Notes under the pieces: model-generated
Databases searched by the model: none
Told to the model about the DNA's origin: nothing
What the model saw: only the letters and a program-made list of their open reading frames with translations
From: Blastocatellia bacterium
Lineage (GTDB): Bacteria; Acidobacteriota; Blastocatellia; HR10; J050
DNA: 64,000 nucleotides
Assembly (NCBI GenBank): GCA_026985075.1
Contig: JALSQX010000022.1
Coordinates: 62,001 to 126,000 of the forward strand
Direction: 5' to 3'
Made by a program: the position numbers and the translations under genes
Shown here: positions 19,676 through 29,206 of the stretch, one piece after another
Position numbering within the stretch: position 1 is the stretch's first letter
Layout of the letters: every line of letters begins with the position of its first letter

Positions 19676-21055
19676 TTATTTTCCCGTTCCTGCTCTCCAC
19701 CACGCTGGGGAAGTCCCTCCAGCCTTTGTGATTTGTTTCAGCCCGGTTCCATCGATATGCATCAGGTAAATCTCAAACCGCCCGGACCGGTTCGATTGAA
19801 AGGCCAAGTGGCGCCCATCTGGCGACCATGTTGGGCTCTCATTACTCCCCGGCCCGTTGGTTAATTGTACGATTTGTCGACTGGCGATGTCCATAACAAA
19901 AATGTCATACTTCGTCGCTTCTGGAGGTCGCCAAGCGAAAGCAATATATCGCCCGTCAGGAGACCAGGCTGGTGAGTCGGCGGCGCCTCCTTCGGTGAGC
20001 AATCGACGTGTGGTTCCACTTTCGATGTCAACCACGTAGATCTGTGGCGTCCCGCTGCGGTCCGAGATGAAAGCGAGTTCCCGGCCCGTACGGGGATTCC
20101 AACGGGGCGAAGTGTGAATGACGGACCGAAGGCGGGTGAGCTGACGAATGTGGCCCGTGCGAAGATCAGCGAGGTATAGTTGCATACTGTTACTATCCTT
20201 GCTGGAACTGAATGCCAGATACCTCCCGTCGGGCGAAAAAACTGGGGAACTCGGCGTCCCTGAAGGGAAACGAAGTGCCCCGACAGGGAGTCGATCGACG
20301 ACCGAGCGAATCTGGATGAAGGGGCGATCCTCTTTAAAACTGACGTAGGCGATTCTCTTGCCGTCAGGAGACCAGGCGGGGAAGAAAGCCATCGACTGAT
20401 CATAAGTGAATCGCCGGACCCGCTGACCATCATAATCCATGATGTATATTTCTGGATGTCCGGTTCTCCGCGAGACGAAAGCGATTTTCGAGCTGGCAAT
20501 CCCTTCGGTCCCCGTCAGAAGCATGACGATATCATCGGCGATGCGGTGAGCGAGGCCCCGTATGGTTCGCACCGTCCCCCGGTACTGTCGGGCGAAAAGA
20601 CGTCCACCGGCCTGCACATCGTACAGATAGATCTCTACAACCACCGCCTCGGCACGGGCCACCACCGTTCCGACCAAGAGGTAGTCCGGTTGGACGGGGG
20701 GACGCCGCCACGCCGAAAAATCGATATGGAATGGATCAGGGATGGTTGTTTGGGGGTAGAGGCTTTCACCCAAGATATTGACGACCCGGGCGAAATCCAG
20801 ATCAGCATCAATGGTGTCCCGAAGTTCTTGAGCCGGAGGAATCCCTTCGGCATTGGCGGTGAAACGAGGAATGGCCATGACAGCGCCGCTGCCCGGTCGC
20901 ACGATGATCCGGTTCAGTTGTTCCCGGAGAGGTTTGACCGGGGGCTCTTGTCGGTGTCCCCCCGCGGTCGTCAGCGAGGAAGTCACCAAGAGCACCAGAG
21001 GTGCCAGGAGGAAGAGACTGCGAAGTGCTTGTTTTAAGCGTTTGTTTTTAAACAT
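19676..21055 (-). CDS. tolB: Tol-Pal periplasmic protein TolB
   Basis: A 459-residue protein with a hydrophobic export signal (10-32), an N-terminal TolB domain and a six-bladed propeller of PD40 repeats: PAWSPDGKRIAYVSF, PVFSPDGRYLAFSSS, PRWNPRTGRELAFISDRSG, PAWSPDGRYIAFAW, PTWSPDGRHLAFQSNRSG. TolB binds Pal and links it to the TolA-driven inner-membrane motor. The gene lies between tolA/tonB (6-base gap) and pal, as expected. Confidence 0.95.
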   Translation of the reverse strand: MFKNKRLKQALRSLFLLAPLVLLVTSSLTTAGGHRQEPPVKPLREQLNRIIVRPGSGAVMAIPRFTANAEGIPPAQELRDTIDADLDFARVVNILGESLYPQTTIPDPFHIDFSAWRRPPVQPDYLLVGTVVARAEAVVVEIYLYDVQAGGRLFARQYRGTVRTIRGLAHRIADDIVMLLTGTEGIASSKIAFVSRRTGHPEIYIMDYDGQRVRRFTYDQSMAFFPAWSPDGKRIAYVSFKEDRPFIQIRSVVDRLPVGALRFPSGTPSSPVFSPDGRYLAFSSSKDSNSMQLYLADLRTGHIRQLTRLRSVIHTSPRWNPRTGRELAFISDRSGTPQIYVVDIESGTTRRLLTEGGAADSPAWSPDGRYIAFAWRPPEATKYDIFVMDIASRQIVQLTNGPGSNESPTWSPDGRHLAFQSNRSGRFEIYLMHIDGTGLKQITKAGGTSPAWWRAGTGK

Positions 21056-21061
21056 AGGCTT

Positions 21062-21889
21062 TCAATACTGAAAGTAGATCTCCACGACGGCTTCCGAAGC
21101 CCCGGGCAGGAGGTCCGGGGGGAAGGGAATGGGATGACGATCGAGTTCCAGCAACGCGGCGACCACCCGCGTATCCACGACAATGTTTCCGCTCTTGCGG
21201 ATGAAGGCCTCGGGCCGCAGCCGCCCGCCCTCGATAGAGAGGATACGGCCGGAGCGAGCGATACGGATGCGCACGATGACGTAACGGGGCGTTTGGCTAT
21301 CGGGAGTCAGCCGATAATAGCTGACCAGGGCCTGCTGGAGCCGGCGACCGTACTCTGAGCCGGCGGGAATGCCCGCCGGTGTTGATCGATGGGGGACGAT
21401 GCCCACACTGCCTGAGGGCCCCCCGGGCGACGGCGATCCTGGAACGCTCGTCGACGCGGACTCTTCTTCCCTCCTTTTCTCCCGGAGATAGGGGCGATCA
21501 GCTCTGGGTTCCAGTGGGGCGGGGTGTTCATAGCGAGAGGGGTGCTCAGGCGTGAGTGAGGGAAGAAGTTCGGGGGAGGGTTCGGGAGGTTCCTTGGTGC
21601 GCTCCTTAACAGAGGGGGGGGGGTGACGGTTAAGGTGGCCTGTGTTCAGCTCTTGCCGAAGGCGAAACCACTCCGAGGCTCCAACAACGCTGACCTCCAT
21701 GGCCCGGCCGGCGATATCTTGGCCACCGGCCAGCAGCAGGGGGGAGGTTGTTGGGCGGAGGGAGCCCACGAGGAGGATGGTCAGCAGGAGTCCAGCATGT
21801 CCGATGCTGGAGATGACCAACCCGCGCCGGAGGGCGCGGTCGCCGTACGATAGCCAAGCAGATTCCCTGTAGTGAGTTCGCAGGGCCAT
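21062..21889 (-). CDS. TolA/TonB-like energy transducer
   Basis: A 275-residue protein with one N-terminal membrane helix (about 23-44, LVISSIGHAGLLLTILLVG), a Pro/Glu-rich periplasmic stretch (90-175) and a C-terminal TonB-like domain (about 185-275) with YYRLTPDSQTPRYVIVRIRIARSGRI. By position between tolR and tolB it should do the work of TolA, passing the proton-driven TolQR motion to TolB-Pal. The Pro-rich linker is more TonB-like than the Ala-rich helix of enterobacterial TolA. Three bases separate it from tolR. Confidence 0.85.
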   Translation of the reverse strand: MALRTHYRESAWLSYGDRALRRGLVISSIGHAGLLLTILLVGSLRPTTSPLLLAGGQDIAGRAMEVSVVGASEWFRLRQELNTGHLNRHPPPSVKERTKEPPEPSPELLPSLTPEHPSRYEHPAPLEPRADRPYLREKRREEESASTSVPGSPSPGGPSGSVGIVPHRSTPAGIPAGSEYGRRLQQALVSYYRLTPDSQTPRYVIVRIRIARSGRILSIEGGRLRPEAFIRKSGNIVVDTRVVAALLELDRHPIPFPPDLLPGASEAVVEIYFQY

Positions 21890-21892
21890 CTT

Positions 21893-22333
21893 CTACTCAC
21901 GTTCTTCGGCGAGTTCGGTCACCACACGAACCGTCGCCCCAGCCTGTCTACAGAGACCGAGCACATAGGCGATGGTGCGCCACGGTGCATCGCCGTCACC
22001 CCGAACATAGACTTTCCGCTCGCCCGTCTCGGCCAGTTTTTCCTCAAGCAGTTTGGGAAAATCGCTCACATTAATGGGAGCGGAAGAAACCATACGTCCC
22101 ACGCTGAGGTAAAGATTGCTCCTTCGATCCACGGTGATAATGATCGCCTTGGCCGGAGCGAGATCCGGTTCCGCCGTCCGCGTCCGAGGCAACTCCACCT
22201 GAATGCCTGTTTGAAGGATCGGGGCGGTGACCATGAAGATCACTAATAAGACGAGCATGACGTCCACCAACGGAGTGACATTGATCTCGGACAGGGAGGT
22301 CTGAGCTTTTCCATCAGGATCTAAGAATGCCAT
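21893..22333 (-). CDS. tolR: TolR/ExbD-family proton-motor subunit
   Basis: A 146-residue inner-membrane protein with one helix containing the essential Asp: SEINVTPLVDVMLVLLVIFMV (Asp about residue 25). The C-terminal periplasmic domain includes VYVRGDGDAPWRTIAYVLGLCRQAGA. The start ATG 22333 overlaps tolQ by 20 bases, with GGAG upstream. With TolQ it converts proton motive force into motion for envelope constriction. Confidence 0.93.
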   Translation of the reverse strand: MAFLDPDGKAQTSLSEINVTPLVDVMLVLLVIFMVTAPILQTGIQVELPRTRTAEPDLAPAKAIIITVDRRSNLYLSVGRMVSSAPINVSDFPKLLEEKLAETGERKVYVRGDGDAPWRTIAYVLGLCRQAGATVRVVTELAEERE

Positions 22334-23018
22334 CGTGAGAGAAGCTCCGTTCGATTGCATTGAGGAGTTCCAATGAAAACTCACTGAATACCCCCGTGAA
22401 CTCGCGCACCCGCGCCAGGAAGTGATTATATCCGATGTAGGCGGGAACGGCCACAAACAGACCGGCGGCGGTGGCGACGAGCGCTTCGGCGATACCCGGC
22501 GCGACGGCTTGGATGGAAGATGGCGTCTGAACCGAAAGCCCCTCAAAGGCGATGATGATCCCAATAACCGTGCCGAATAGCCCGATGAACGGGGATGAGG
22601 TGGCAATGGAGGCGAGCCAGGAGAGATGTTTTTCCAATCGCTCCGTCTCAACGATGGCCGCTTGTTTCAAGGCCCGCTCTACTTGCACCAGCGACCGTGA
22701 GGAGAGGCGATGTCCCTCCTGGTCGGGACCCATGATGTCCACCCATTGTTCATAGGCCGCCAGAAAGAGGCTGACCAACGGGCTCTGCTTGAACTGCTCA
22801 CAGTGAGGGTAGGCGTCGGTCCATTGGGCGCATCGTCGGAAAAGGGCGATGAATCCCTGGCTCTCGCGTCGAGCTCGACTGAAGGACCTCTGCTTACTCA
22901 AGATAATAGCCCAGGAGAGGATCGAGAACAGGAGCAATATCAGAACGACGAGCTTGGCCGGGGTAGAAGCCTGGTCGATGAGGTAATGGAACATCGAGTC
23001 GAACGGTTGCGTGTGCAT
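22314..23018 (-). CDS. tolQ: TolQ/ExbB-family proton-motor subunit
   Basis: A 234-residue inner-membrane protein with three membrane helices: LVVLILLLFSILSWAIIL (about 22-40), SSPFIGLFGTVIGIIIAF (about 137-155) and ALVATAAGLFVAVPAYIGY (about 175-195), which is the MotA/TolQ/ExbB signature. It is the first gene of the Tol-Pal cluster. ATG 23018 gives the usual length; the frame is open to 23081. The transcription start should lie in the 272-base gap shared with the divergent recN. Confidence 0.92.
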   Translation of the reverse strand: MHTQPFDSMFHYLIDQASTPAKLVVLILLLFSILSWAIILSKQRSFSRARRESQGFIALFRRCAQWTDAYPHCEQFKQSPLVSLFLAAYEQWVDIMGPDQEGHRLSSRSLVQVERALKQAAIVETERLEKHLSWLASIATSSPFIGLFGTVIGIIIAFEGLSVQTPSSIQAVAPGIAEALVATAAGLFVAVPAYIGYNHFLARVREFTGVFSEFSLELLNAIERSFSHDGILRS

Positions 23019-23290
23019 AGACTCTATCGCTCTCTTTGGATTGAAGAGGTGATTGTATCGGGGTTCTGTCGCCCATGTCAACTAATGCCGCCGTTATCAT
23101 CGGTTCAACTTTTGGGGGGCTTGAAAAGTGATGGGTCTTCGGTCTCTGGGAACTGTTGCGAATTGTTCTTCCGGGATTAAAATTGAGAAGATGAAGTTCC
23201 GGACGCCGAGCGGTCAAGCCGTGCGACCGGAGGCGGGGCCGGAATTGGTGAGATGACTTTGCGACTGTTTTGTGATAGACTACGCATACC

Positions 23291-24955
23291 ATGCTGAAGT
23301 ATCTGAGGATCAGGAATCTGGCGGTGATCTCGGACGTGGAGATGGAGCCCGAAACCGGCCTGAATCTCCTCACTGGCGAGACGGGCTCGGGTAAATCGAT
23401 CATTGTGGATGCCGTTTCTCTCCTGGTGGGCGCTCGAGCCTCTCAGGATATGCTTCGGACGGGTGCATCGGAAGCCTGGGTGGAGGGAGTCTTCTCGGTT
23501 GGATCGACCGGCCCGGTGAGAGAGTGCTTGGCTCGAGTGGGCGCGGACCTCTCTTCGGATGAGATGATCGTTCGTCGCCAGATACACAGAGATGGCCGGA
23601 CGCGCGCCTTCATCAATGACCGGTTGGTGACGGTCTCGCTGCTCCGCCAGGTTCAGCCCCATTTGGTCGATATTCATGGACAAGGAGACTATCAATCGCT
23701 CCTGGCCCCATCGGCCCAGCTGGACCTTCTCGATGAGATCGCCGAGGCCATGGAGCTTCGAGCTCAAGTGAATGCCATTTATCGGCAGTATCAGGAGAGG
23801 CGGAAGGAACTCGAAGCGTTGATCTGTTCGGAGGCGGAGCGGCTCCGATCGATCGACATGTATCGGTTCCAGATCGACGACATCGAGCGGGTGAATCCGC
23901 AACCCGGCGAAGACGAGGACTTGGAGAGGGAGCGCCGCCTCCTGCTCCGCGCCGAGGAGCTCATGCGACTGGCTTCAGAGGTCTATGAGCGTCTTTACGA
24001 AGCGGATGATGCCGTGCTGACGGTGATCGCTCGGCTGCGTCATCTCGTTGAGCGTCTTCGTGAGATTGACGGTCGGTTCGAGACGGTGGTCGGGTATTTG
24101 GAGAGCGCTCGTCCGGTGCTCGAGGAGGCCTCTATTTTCCTCCGCGAGTATCTGGCCGATATGACGGCCTCGCCGGATCGGTTGGAGTGGGTCGAGAGTC
24201 GGTTGGCGGAGTTGTCCCGCCTCAAGCGGAAATATGGTCCTCGGCTGAGCGATGTCATTGACCGTTGGAACGAGGCGAAGGTGAAACTGGAGCGGTTGAC
24301 CTCCTCGGCGGTCTCCCGGGAGGAGATCGAACGGGACCTCTCGACACTGGAGAGGGAGTATCTGGAGCGCGCTCGATTATTGACCGAGCGGCGTCAGAAA
24401 ACAGCCCGCTGGTTGGTCGAGCGCGTCATGGAGGAGATGAAAGCGTTGGCTATGGAGCATGGTCGAATGGAGGTGGTTTTCCGCCCGGTCGGGGACATCC
24501 CGGCCGAGAACGGAATGGAGCGGGTGGAGTTCGTCATCACGTTGAATCCCGGCGAAGCGCCGAAACCTCTGGCGCGGGTGGCGTCCGGCGGGGAGATCTC
24601 CCGACTCATGCTGGCCATCAAGTCGGTGGCCACGGCTCACGTGGGTCCCCCATCTCTGGTCTTCGACGAGATCGATATGGGCATTGGGGGGCGGGTGGCC
24701 GAGCGCGTGGGCGAACGGCTGAAGCGGCTGGCCGGAGCTCATCAGGTATTCTGCGTCACTCACCAGCCACAGATTGCGCGCTTTGCCGACGCGCACTTTC
24801 GCGTCAGGAAGCGGGTGACTGGGGGACGAGCGGTGGTGGAGGTGACGAAATTGGATCATCGGGGTCGGGTGGAGGAGTTGGCCCGGATGATGGCCGGTGC
24901 CCGCGTCACCGACGTGTCGCGACGGCATGCGCGGGAACTCCTGGGAGCGAGGTGA
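23291..24955 (+). CDS. recN: DNA repair protein RecN
   Basis: A 554-residue SMC-like ATPase of double-strand-break repair. The Walker A is GETGSGKS (residues 30-37); two coiled-coil arms (about 150-365) flank a central hinge region; the signature ARVASGGEISRLMLAIK and Walker B SLVFDEIDMGIGG follow, then FCVTHQPQIA. All are standard. ATG 23291 begins the conserved MLKYLRIRNLAVI. No LexA-type box was confirmed upstream. It ends 6 bases before miaB. Confidence 0.96.
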   Translation: MLKYLRIRNLAVISDVEMEPETGLNLLTGETGSGKSIIVDAVSLLVGARASQDMLRTGASEAWVEGVFSVGSTGPVRECLARVGADLSSDEMIVRRQIHRDGRTRAFINDRLVTVSLLRQVQPHLVDIHGQGDYQSLLAPSAQLDLLDEIAEAMELRAQVNAIYRQYQERRKELEALICSEAERLRSIDMYRFQIDDIERVNPQPGEDEDLERERRLLLRAEELMRLASEVYERLYEADDAVLTVIARLRHLVERLREIDGRFETVVGYLESARPVLEEASIFLREYLADMTASPDRLEWVESRLAELSRLKRKYGPRLSDVIDRWNEAKVKLERLTSSAVSREEIERDLSTLEREYLERARLLTERRQKTARWLVERVMEEMKALAMEHGRMEVVFRPVGDIPAENGMERVEFVITLNPGEAPKPLARVASGGEISRLMLAIKSVATAHVGPPSLVFDEIDMGIGGRVAERVGERLKRLAGAHQVFCVTHQPQIARFADAHFRVRKRVTGGRAVVEVTKLDHRGRVEELARMMAGARVTDVSRRHARELLGAR

Positions 24956-24961
24956 GAGAAG

Positions 24962-26353
24962 ATGGATCGATTGGTGACCGCTGTCGGCGCGCCGACATGT
25001 CGACCTGAGACAAAGAAATACTTCATCGAGACGTTCGGTTGCCAGATGAACGTGCTCGATTCGGAGCGGGCCGACGCCCAGTTGCGAAAGTGTGGTTATC
25101 AGTGGACGGACGTTCTCGAGGAGGCCGATCTCATTCTGCTGAATACGTGCGCCGTCCGCGAGCGGCCGGCCGAGAAAGCGCTGGTGCGCATCAGCGAGAT
25201 TCGTCGACGGAAGAAGCCAGAGGCGATCATTGGTATCATGGGGTGTGTGGCTCAGGCCGAGGGGCGGCGGCTCATCGACCGGGCTCCCGACGTCAAGCTC
25301 ATCGTGGGCACGCAGGCGGTCGGGCATCTCGCGGCTCTGGTGACTCAGGTGGAGAGGGGAGGGGATGCCATCGTCGATGTCCGGATGCCCAATCGACCGG
25401 CCTTCGACCGGCTGGCGCCAGAGGAACGGCGACAGCGCCACGTCGCCTACGTGACCATTGTCGAAGGGTGTGATAAGTTTTGCACCTTCTGCATCGTCCC
25501 CTTCACCCGGGGACGGGAGCGAAGCCGGTCGCCCGAGGATATCCTCACCGAGTTGCGGGCGTTAGCCGGGGCCGGGTACAAGGAGGTCCATCTGCTCGGT
25601 CAGAATGTGAACAGCTATGGGCTGAGTCGACGCATCGAGGGCCGTCGCATGGGGTTCGCCGATCTGCTGGAGATGTTGGCCGCTCGGTCCGGCGTACCGC
25701 GGATCAAGTTCACCACATCCCACCCGCGAGATTTCGATGAGCGTATCGTGCGAGCCATCGAGCGCTGGCCGCAACTCTGTCCCTGGATTCACCTGCCGCC
25801 CCAGTCGGGTTCTGACCGCATCTTGGCGCTGATGAACCGGGGGTATACGGCGGAGGAGTACCTCCGGAAGGTCGAGTACATTCGCCGGGCATCGCGGGAC
25901 ATCAGCCTCACCGGCGACATCATCGTCGGATTTCCGGGGGAGACGGACGAGGATTTTCGCCAGACGGTCCGGTTGGTCGAGCAGGTGGAATTCGATGGGT
26001 TGTATATTTTCAAATATTCGCCCCGTCCCCATACGGTGGCCGCCAGGTGGGCTGATACGGTGCCCGAGCCGGTGAAGACGGAGCGGTTGATGCAGTTAGT
26101 TGAAGTCCAACGTGGCGTGCAGCGCCGCCGGTGGCAGAGGTATTTGGGGAGGGAAGTTGAGGTACTCGTCGAGGGTCGAAGCACTAAGTCAGAAAGACAT
26201 TGGGCTGGACACACACCTTGTCATAAGGTTGTAAACTTTGAATCATCAATGACAAACCTTGAGGGACTTATTGTAAAAGTAGAGGTGACGAAGATCAACC
26301 CACACAGTCTCTTCGGCCGCCACGTCGAATCCCGGGCGGAGTCGACGGTGTGA
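24962..26353 (+). CDS. miaB: tRNA-2-methylthio-N6-isopentenyladenosine synthase MiaB
   Basis: A 463-residue radical-SAM methylthiotransferase acting on A37 of tRNA. The N-terminal UPF0004 domain binds a second cluster through Cys in TFGCQMN, LNTCAVRE and GIMGCVAQ. The radical-SAM triad is CDKFCTFC, followed by VPFTRGRERSR and LGQNVNSYG. The C-terminal TRAM domain (about 385-450) reads CHKVVNFE and PHSLFGR. The DNA coding the TRAM domain (about 26160-26290) is clearly richer in A+T than the rest of the gene. It is six bases after recN. Confidence 0.95.
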   Translation: MDRLVTAVGAPTCRPETKKYFIETFGCQMNVLDSERADAQLRKCGYQWTDVLEEADLILLNTCAVRERPAEKALVRISEIRRRKKPEAIIGIMGCVAQAEGRRLIDRAPDVKLIVGTQAVGHLAALVTQVERGGDAIVDVRMPNRPAFDRLAPEERRQRHVAYVTIVEGCDKFCTFCIVPFTRGRERSRSPEDILTELRALAGAGYKEVHLLGQNVNSYGLSRRIEGRRMGFADLLEMLAARSGVPRIKFTTSHPRDFDERIVRAIERWPQLCPWIHLPPQSGSDRILALMNRGYTAEEYLRKVEYIRRASRDISLTGDIIVGFPGETDEDFRQTVRLVEQVEFDGLYIFKYSPRPHTVAARWADTVPEPVKTERLMQLVEVQRGVQRRRWQRYLGREVEVLVEGRSTKSERHWAGHTPCHKVVNFESSMTNLEGLIVKVEVTKINPHSLFGRHVESRAESTV

Positions 26354-26378
26354 GAGGCCAGAAGTGGAGGGGAGCATC

Positions 26379-26873
26379 ATGGATTTGGAAGTCAAGGTCC
26401 GTGGTTTGATTCTCGACCCGACCAGCAATTCCCCCATTGTGATCCTGAAGGATTCGTCGTCGGATTCCATGCTGCCCATCTGGATTGGCGTGTGCGAGGC
26501 CAACGCCATCGCCATGGAGATGGAGAAGGCCGTCGCTCAGCGTCCGATGACCCATGATCTCTTGAAGAACATCATCGACCAATTGGACGCCCGCGTGGAG
26601 AAAGTCGTCATCAACGACCTGGTGGAGAACACGTTCTATGCCGTCATCGTGCTCCGCTGGAATGGGAAACATGTCCTCGTCGACGCCCGTCCGAGCGATG
26701 CCATCGCCATTGCTCTGCGGACGGACAGTCCGATTTTTGTCAGCGAGCATGTGATGCGGAATTCGAAGAACACCATCAGCAGCGCGGAATTCGATCAGAT
26801 CGAAGAGCGCGCCGAGGCCGATGATGATTGGATGGATCTGGACGACGAAGAGACGGGGAAATACAAGATGTAG
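26379..26873 (+). CDS. Bifunctional nuclease family protein (DUF151)
   Basis: A 164-residue protein of the BFN/DUF151 family: MDLEVKVRGLILDPTS, LPIWIGVCEANAIAMEME, RPMTHDLLKNI and LVDARPSDAIAIALR are its conserved segments. Plant members show RNase and DNase activity; bacterial ones are little studied. The acidic tail (DDDWMDLDDEE) is typical. ATG 26379 follows GGAGGGGA. Its place after miaB suggests RNA- or DNA-related work, which is inference. Confidence 0.88.
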   Translation: MDLEVKVRGLILDPTSNSPIVILKDSSSDSMLPIWIGVCEANAIAMEMEKAVAQRPMTHDLLKNIIDQLDARVEKVVINDLVENTFYAVIVLRWNGKHVLVDARPSDAIAIALRTDSPIFVSEHVMRNSKNTISSAEFDQIEERAEADDDWMDLDDEETGKYKM

Positions 26874-26956
26874 CCAGTCGGGCAGTGGAGTGAGGTGAGT
26901 CGGGGTCGTGGATATCGCTCGGGTGTCCAGATCAGGTGTGGAGGAGCGTCTGCGGG

Positions 26957-27724
26957 ATGGGGAAATCAGCCATCATTGCTATCACCAATCAGAAAGGAGG
27001 GGTAGGGAAGACGACCACGGCGATTAACTTGGCGGCCGGTCTCGCCCGCCGGGGGCTTCGGGTTCTGCTTGTCGATCTCGACCCTCAGTCCAATAGTTCG
27101 CTCTCGTATTTGGACATGCGGGAGGTCGATCGGTCGATTTATGATCTGCTCATGGATTCCCGGGTGCGCTGCGAGCAGGTGATCTATCCGAGCGGCGTCG
27201 AGGGGTTGGACGTTCTTCCCTCCCGGATCAATTTAGCCAAATTCGAGAGTCAGATGGTGGGAGAGTTCGACGCTCCCTACCGAGCCAAGGACCGGTTGGA
27301 GCCGCTCCGGTATCGATATTCGTTCATCATCTTGGACACGCCGCCCACGCTCGGCCTCATCACGGTCAATGCGTTGGTGATGGCGACACATCTGCTGGTC
27401 CCCATTCAGTCGTCCTATTATGCGCTGGAGGGGACGGACGACTTGTTGGAGACGGTGGAGAAGATCAAGGCCCGTCCCAATCCGGCGCTCAAGCTGCTCG
27501 GCGTGTTGGTGACGCTCCACGATCGGCGGACGACGCTCAGTCGGGACGTCCACCGGCAGATTGTGAGCGTATTCGGCGATAAAGTCTTCCGGACGGTGAT
27601 CACCAAGTCGGTCCGGTTGGAAGAGAGTCCCGCTTACCGGGAGTCGATCTTCACCTATGCTCCTCAATCGAGCGGGGCTCGCGAATACGAGCAACTCACC
27701 GAGGAGGTGCTGGAACGTGTCTAG
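26957..27724 (+). CDS. parA: Chromosome partitioning ATPase ParA (Soj)
   Basis: A 255-residue deviant-Walker ATPase: IAITNQKGGVGKTTTAINLA, LVDLDPQSNSS, and ILDTPPTLGLITVNAL. It positions ParB-parS complexes on the nucleoid. ATG 26957 was chosen to start at the conserved MGKSAII with GGAGGAG eleven bases upstream. It overlaps parB by eight bases, so the pair is translationally coupled. Confidence 0.95.
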   Translation: MGKSAIIAITNQKGGVGKTTTAINLAAGLARRGLRVLLVDLDPQSNSSLSYLDMREVDRSIYDLLMDSRVRCEQVIYPSGVEGLDVLPSRINLAKFESQMVGEFDAPYRAKDRLEPLRYRYSFIILDTPPTLGLITVNALVMATHLLVPIQSSYYALEGTDDLLETVEKIKARPNPALKLLGVLVTLHDRRTTLSRDVHRQIVSVFGDKVFRTVITKSVRLEESPAYRESIFTYAPQSSGAREYEQLTEEVLERV

Positions 27725-28544
27725 ACGGGGTCTACCGAGTCACTTGAAGATGCGCCACGATGTTCACTTTGTCGAGCAACTCGCCTCGCGGGTGGGGGCG
27801 CCCGTCGGGCGGCTCATTCCCATCGAGCGGTTAGAGCTGGACCCTCACCAGCCCAGAGTCGAGATGGGGGATCTCAGCGATCTGGTGGCCTCGATCGAGG
27901 AGAAGGGGATACTGGAGCCTCTGCTGGTCAGGCCGGCCGCTTTCGGACGATATCAGATCATCAGTGGTGAGCGGCGCTATCGGGCCGCCCAGCAAGTCGG
28001 CCTCAGGGAGATCCCCTGCATCGAGTTGGATGTCGATGAGGCCACGGCCGCCGAAATCGCCCTCATTGAGAACCTGCAGCGAAAAGATCTGACCCCGTTC
28101 GAGGAGGCCGATGGGTTGAAGCGGCTCGTCGAGCAGTTCGGGTACACGCATCAAGAGATTGCCCGGCGGATCGGCAAGTCGCGAACATCGGTGACCGAAG
28201 CCCTGTCGATCGCCGCACTCCCGGAGGAGATTCGCGAGGAATGTCGGCGCGCCGACATTCAGTCCAAGTCCTTGCTGCTCCAAGTGGCTCGTCAGCCGGA
28301 TGTGGGGGCCATGCGCCGGGTGATCGCGCGCATCCGGGCGGGGGAGGCCAATCGCGACGTTCTCCGTCAGGAACGACGGGCTCGTCGCCCTTCGCCGCGG
28401 AAGAAGCCGTATGTCTTCCGCTATCGGGGCGAAGATTTCGTCCTGGAGATGCGGTTTCGGCAGGCCCGGGTTCCGCGCGAGCGCGTCGTCCGCGGTCTGG
28501 AACGAGCGCTTCGCTCTCTCCAGGGTCCCGAGGAGGCGTCCTGA
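27717..28544 (+). CDS. parB: Chromosome partitioning protein ParB (Spo0J)
   Basis: A 275-residue CTP-dependent clamp. The N-terminal CTPase domain has LDPHQPR, GILEPLLVR, ISGERRYRAAQ and IALIENLQRKDLTPFEEA. The central helix-turn-helix reads YTHQEIARRIGKSRTSVTEAL. The C-terminal dimerisation part is about 225-275. The GTG start at 27717 has AGGAGGTG eight bases upstream and lies within the end of parA. A parS-like palindrome lies 2.7 kb downstream (31230-31245). It nearly touches the convergent unknown gene. Confidence 0.95.
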   Translation: MSRRGLPSHLKMRHDVHFVEQLASRVGAPVGRLIPIERLELDPHQPRVEMGDLSDLVASIEEKGILEPLLVRPAAFGRYQIISGERRYRAAQQVGLREIPCIELDVDEATAAEIALIENLQRKDLTPFEEADGLKRLVEQFGYTHQEIARRIGKSRTSVTEALSIAALPEEIREECRRADIQSKSLLLQVARQPDVGAMRRVIARIRAGEANRDVLRQERRARRPSPRKKPYVFRYRGEDFVLEMRFRQARVPRERVVRGLERALRSLQGPEEAS

Positions 28545-28550
28545 TGGGGG

Positions 28551-29156
28551 TCAACGCTTCCGCTTTCTTCGTCGTTTGGACGCCCGGCTCGGTCGGTTTC
28601 GACCATCCGTTGAGCGGGGATTGGACGCCTTCATCTCCTGGAGGTAGCGTTTCCGGAGCCAGCGCGCCAGCCTGTCCAAGGCGGGTTTGAAAGGTTTGAG
28701 GAGGGCCGCGCGAATGCCGCGGCGGCTCTCGGCATAGGCCGTCATCTGCCTCTCGACGTAGCTCCGGACGGCCGCCTCATACTGCGTCTTCCTCACCCCG
28801 TGGGAGAGAGTCAGATAGTAGTGCTGTCCAATCAATGAGAACAAGGTGGCCGTCAAGTTCGCCTTGAAGGTGAGGCGGCGGCCCCATCGTTTGTACCACG
28901 TCGTGTCGGAGCGGAGCGTCTCGAGCGCAATCTCGAGCCAAGGAGGCGAACCGGGGAGTCTGGGGTGGTACAGACCGGGGAGTTCCGCTCGCTGTGTTGC
29001 GTCGAGCCGAGGATCTTCGAGCCGATCAACGAGCAGGATCTTGCTGATCCCGCGGAGATGGGCCGGCGGTACGGTCTCCAGCACAGAGTTAATGTGATTT
29101 ATGATCTTATTGAGGTTGAGCTTGACGGTCGATTGGTTTTCTATCTTGATATCCAT
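28551..29156 (-). CDS. Unknown protein with a zincin-like but incomplete motif
   Basis: A 201-residue protein not recognised as a known family. It has no signal peptide or membrane helix. A central segment reads LFSLIGQHYYLTLSHGVRK (about 108-126). This looks like the HExxHH...H pattern of small zinc-peptidase-like proteins in which His-Glu is Ser-Leu and the next His is Gln, so a catalytic zinc site is not intact. Downstream the pattern EAAVRSYVERQM is helical. The tail is strongly basic (KRRRKRKR). The first 30 codons and the gap upstream are A+T-rich relative to neighbours. It is convergent with parB and lies downstream of lpxD. Function cannot be given; the zincin relation is inference. 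Confidence 0.6.
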   Translation of the reverse strand: MDIKIENQSTVKLNLNKIINHINSVLETVPPAHLRGISKILLVDRLEDPRLDATQRAELPGLYHPRLPGSPPWLEIALETLRSDTTWYKRWGRRLTFKANLTATLFSLIGQHYYLTLSHGVRKTQYEAAVRSYVERQMTAYAESRRGIRAALLKPFKPALDRLARWLRKRYLQEMKASNPRSTDGRNRPSRASKRRRKRKR

Positions 29157-29206
29157 GAGTTACACCGAATTCTTCATGGACAATCTGTGATGTATCCCCT
29201 TATGGG

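Noticed and set aside
19676-21055. Long frames opposite tolB on the plus strand
   Set aside because: They are shadow frames of the PD40 repeats with no family similarity or ribosome sites.
23240-23290. LexA-type box before recN
   Set aside because: CTGT is present, but the partner ACAG at the right distance is not (AGAC instead).
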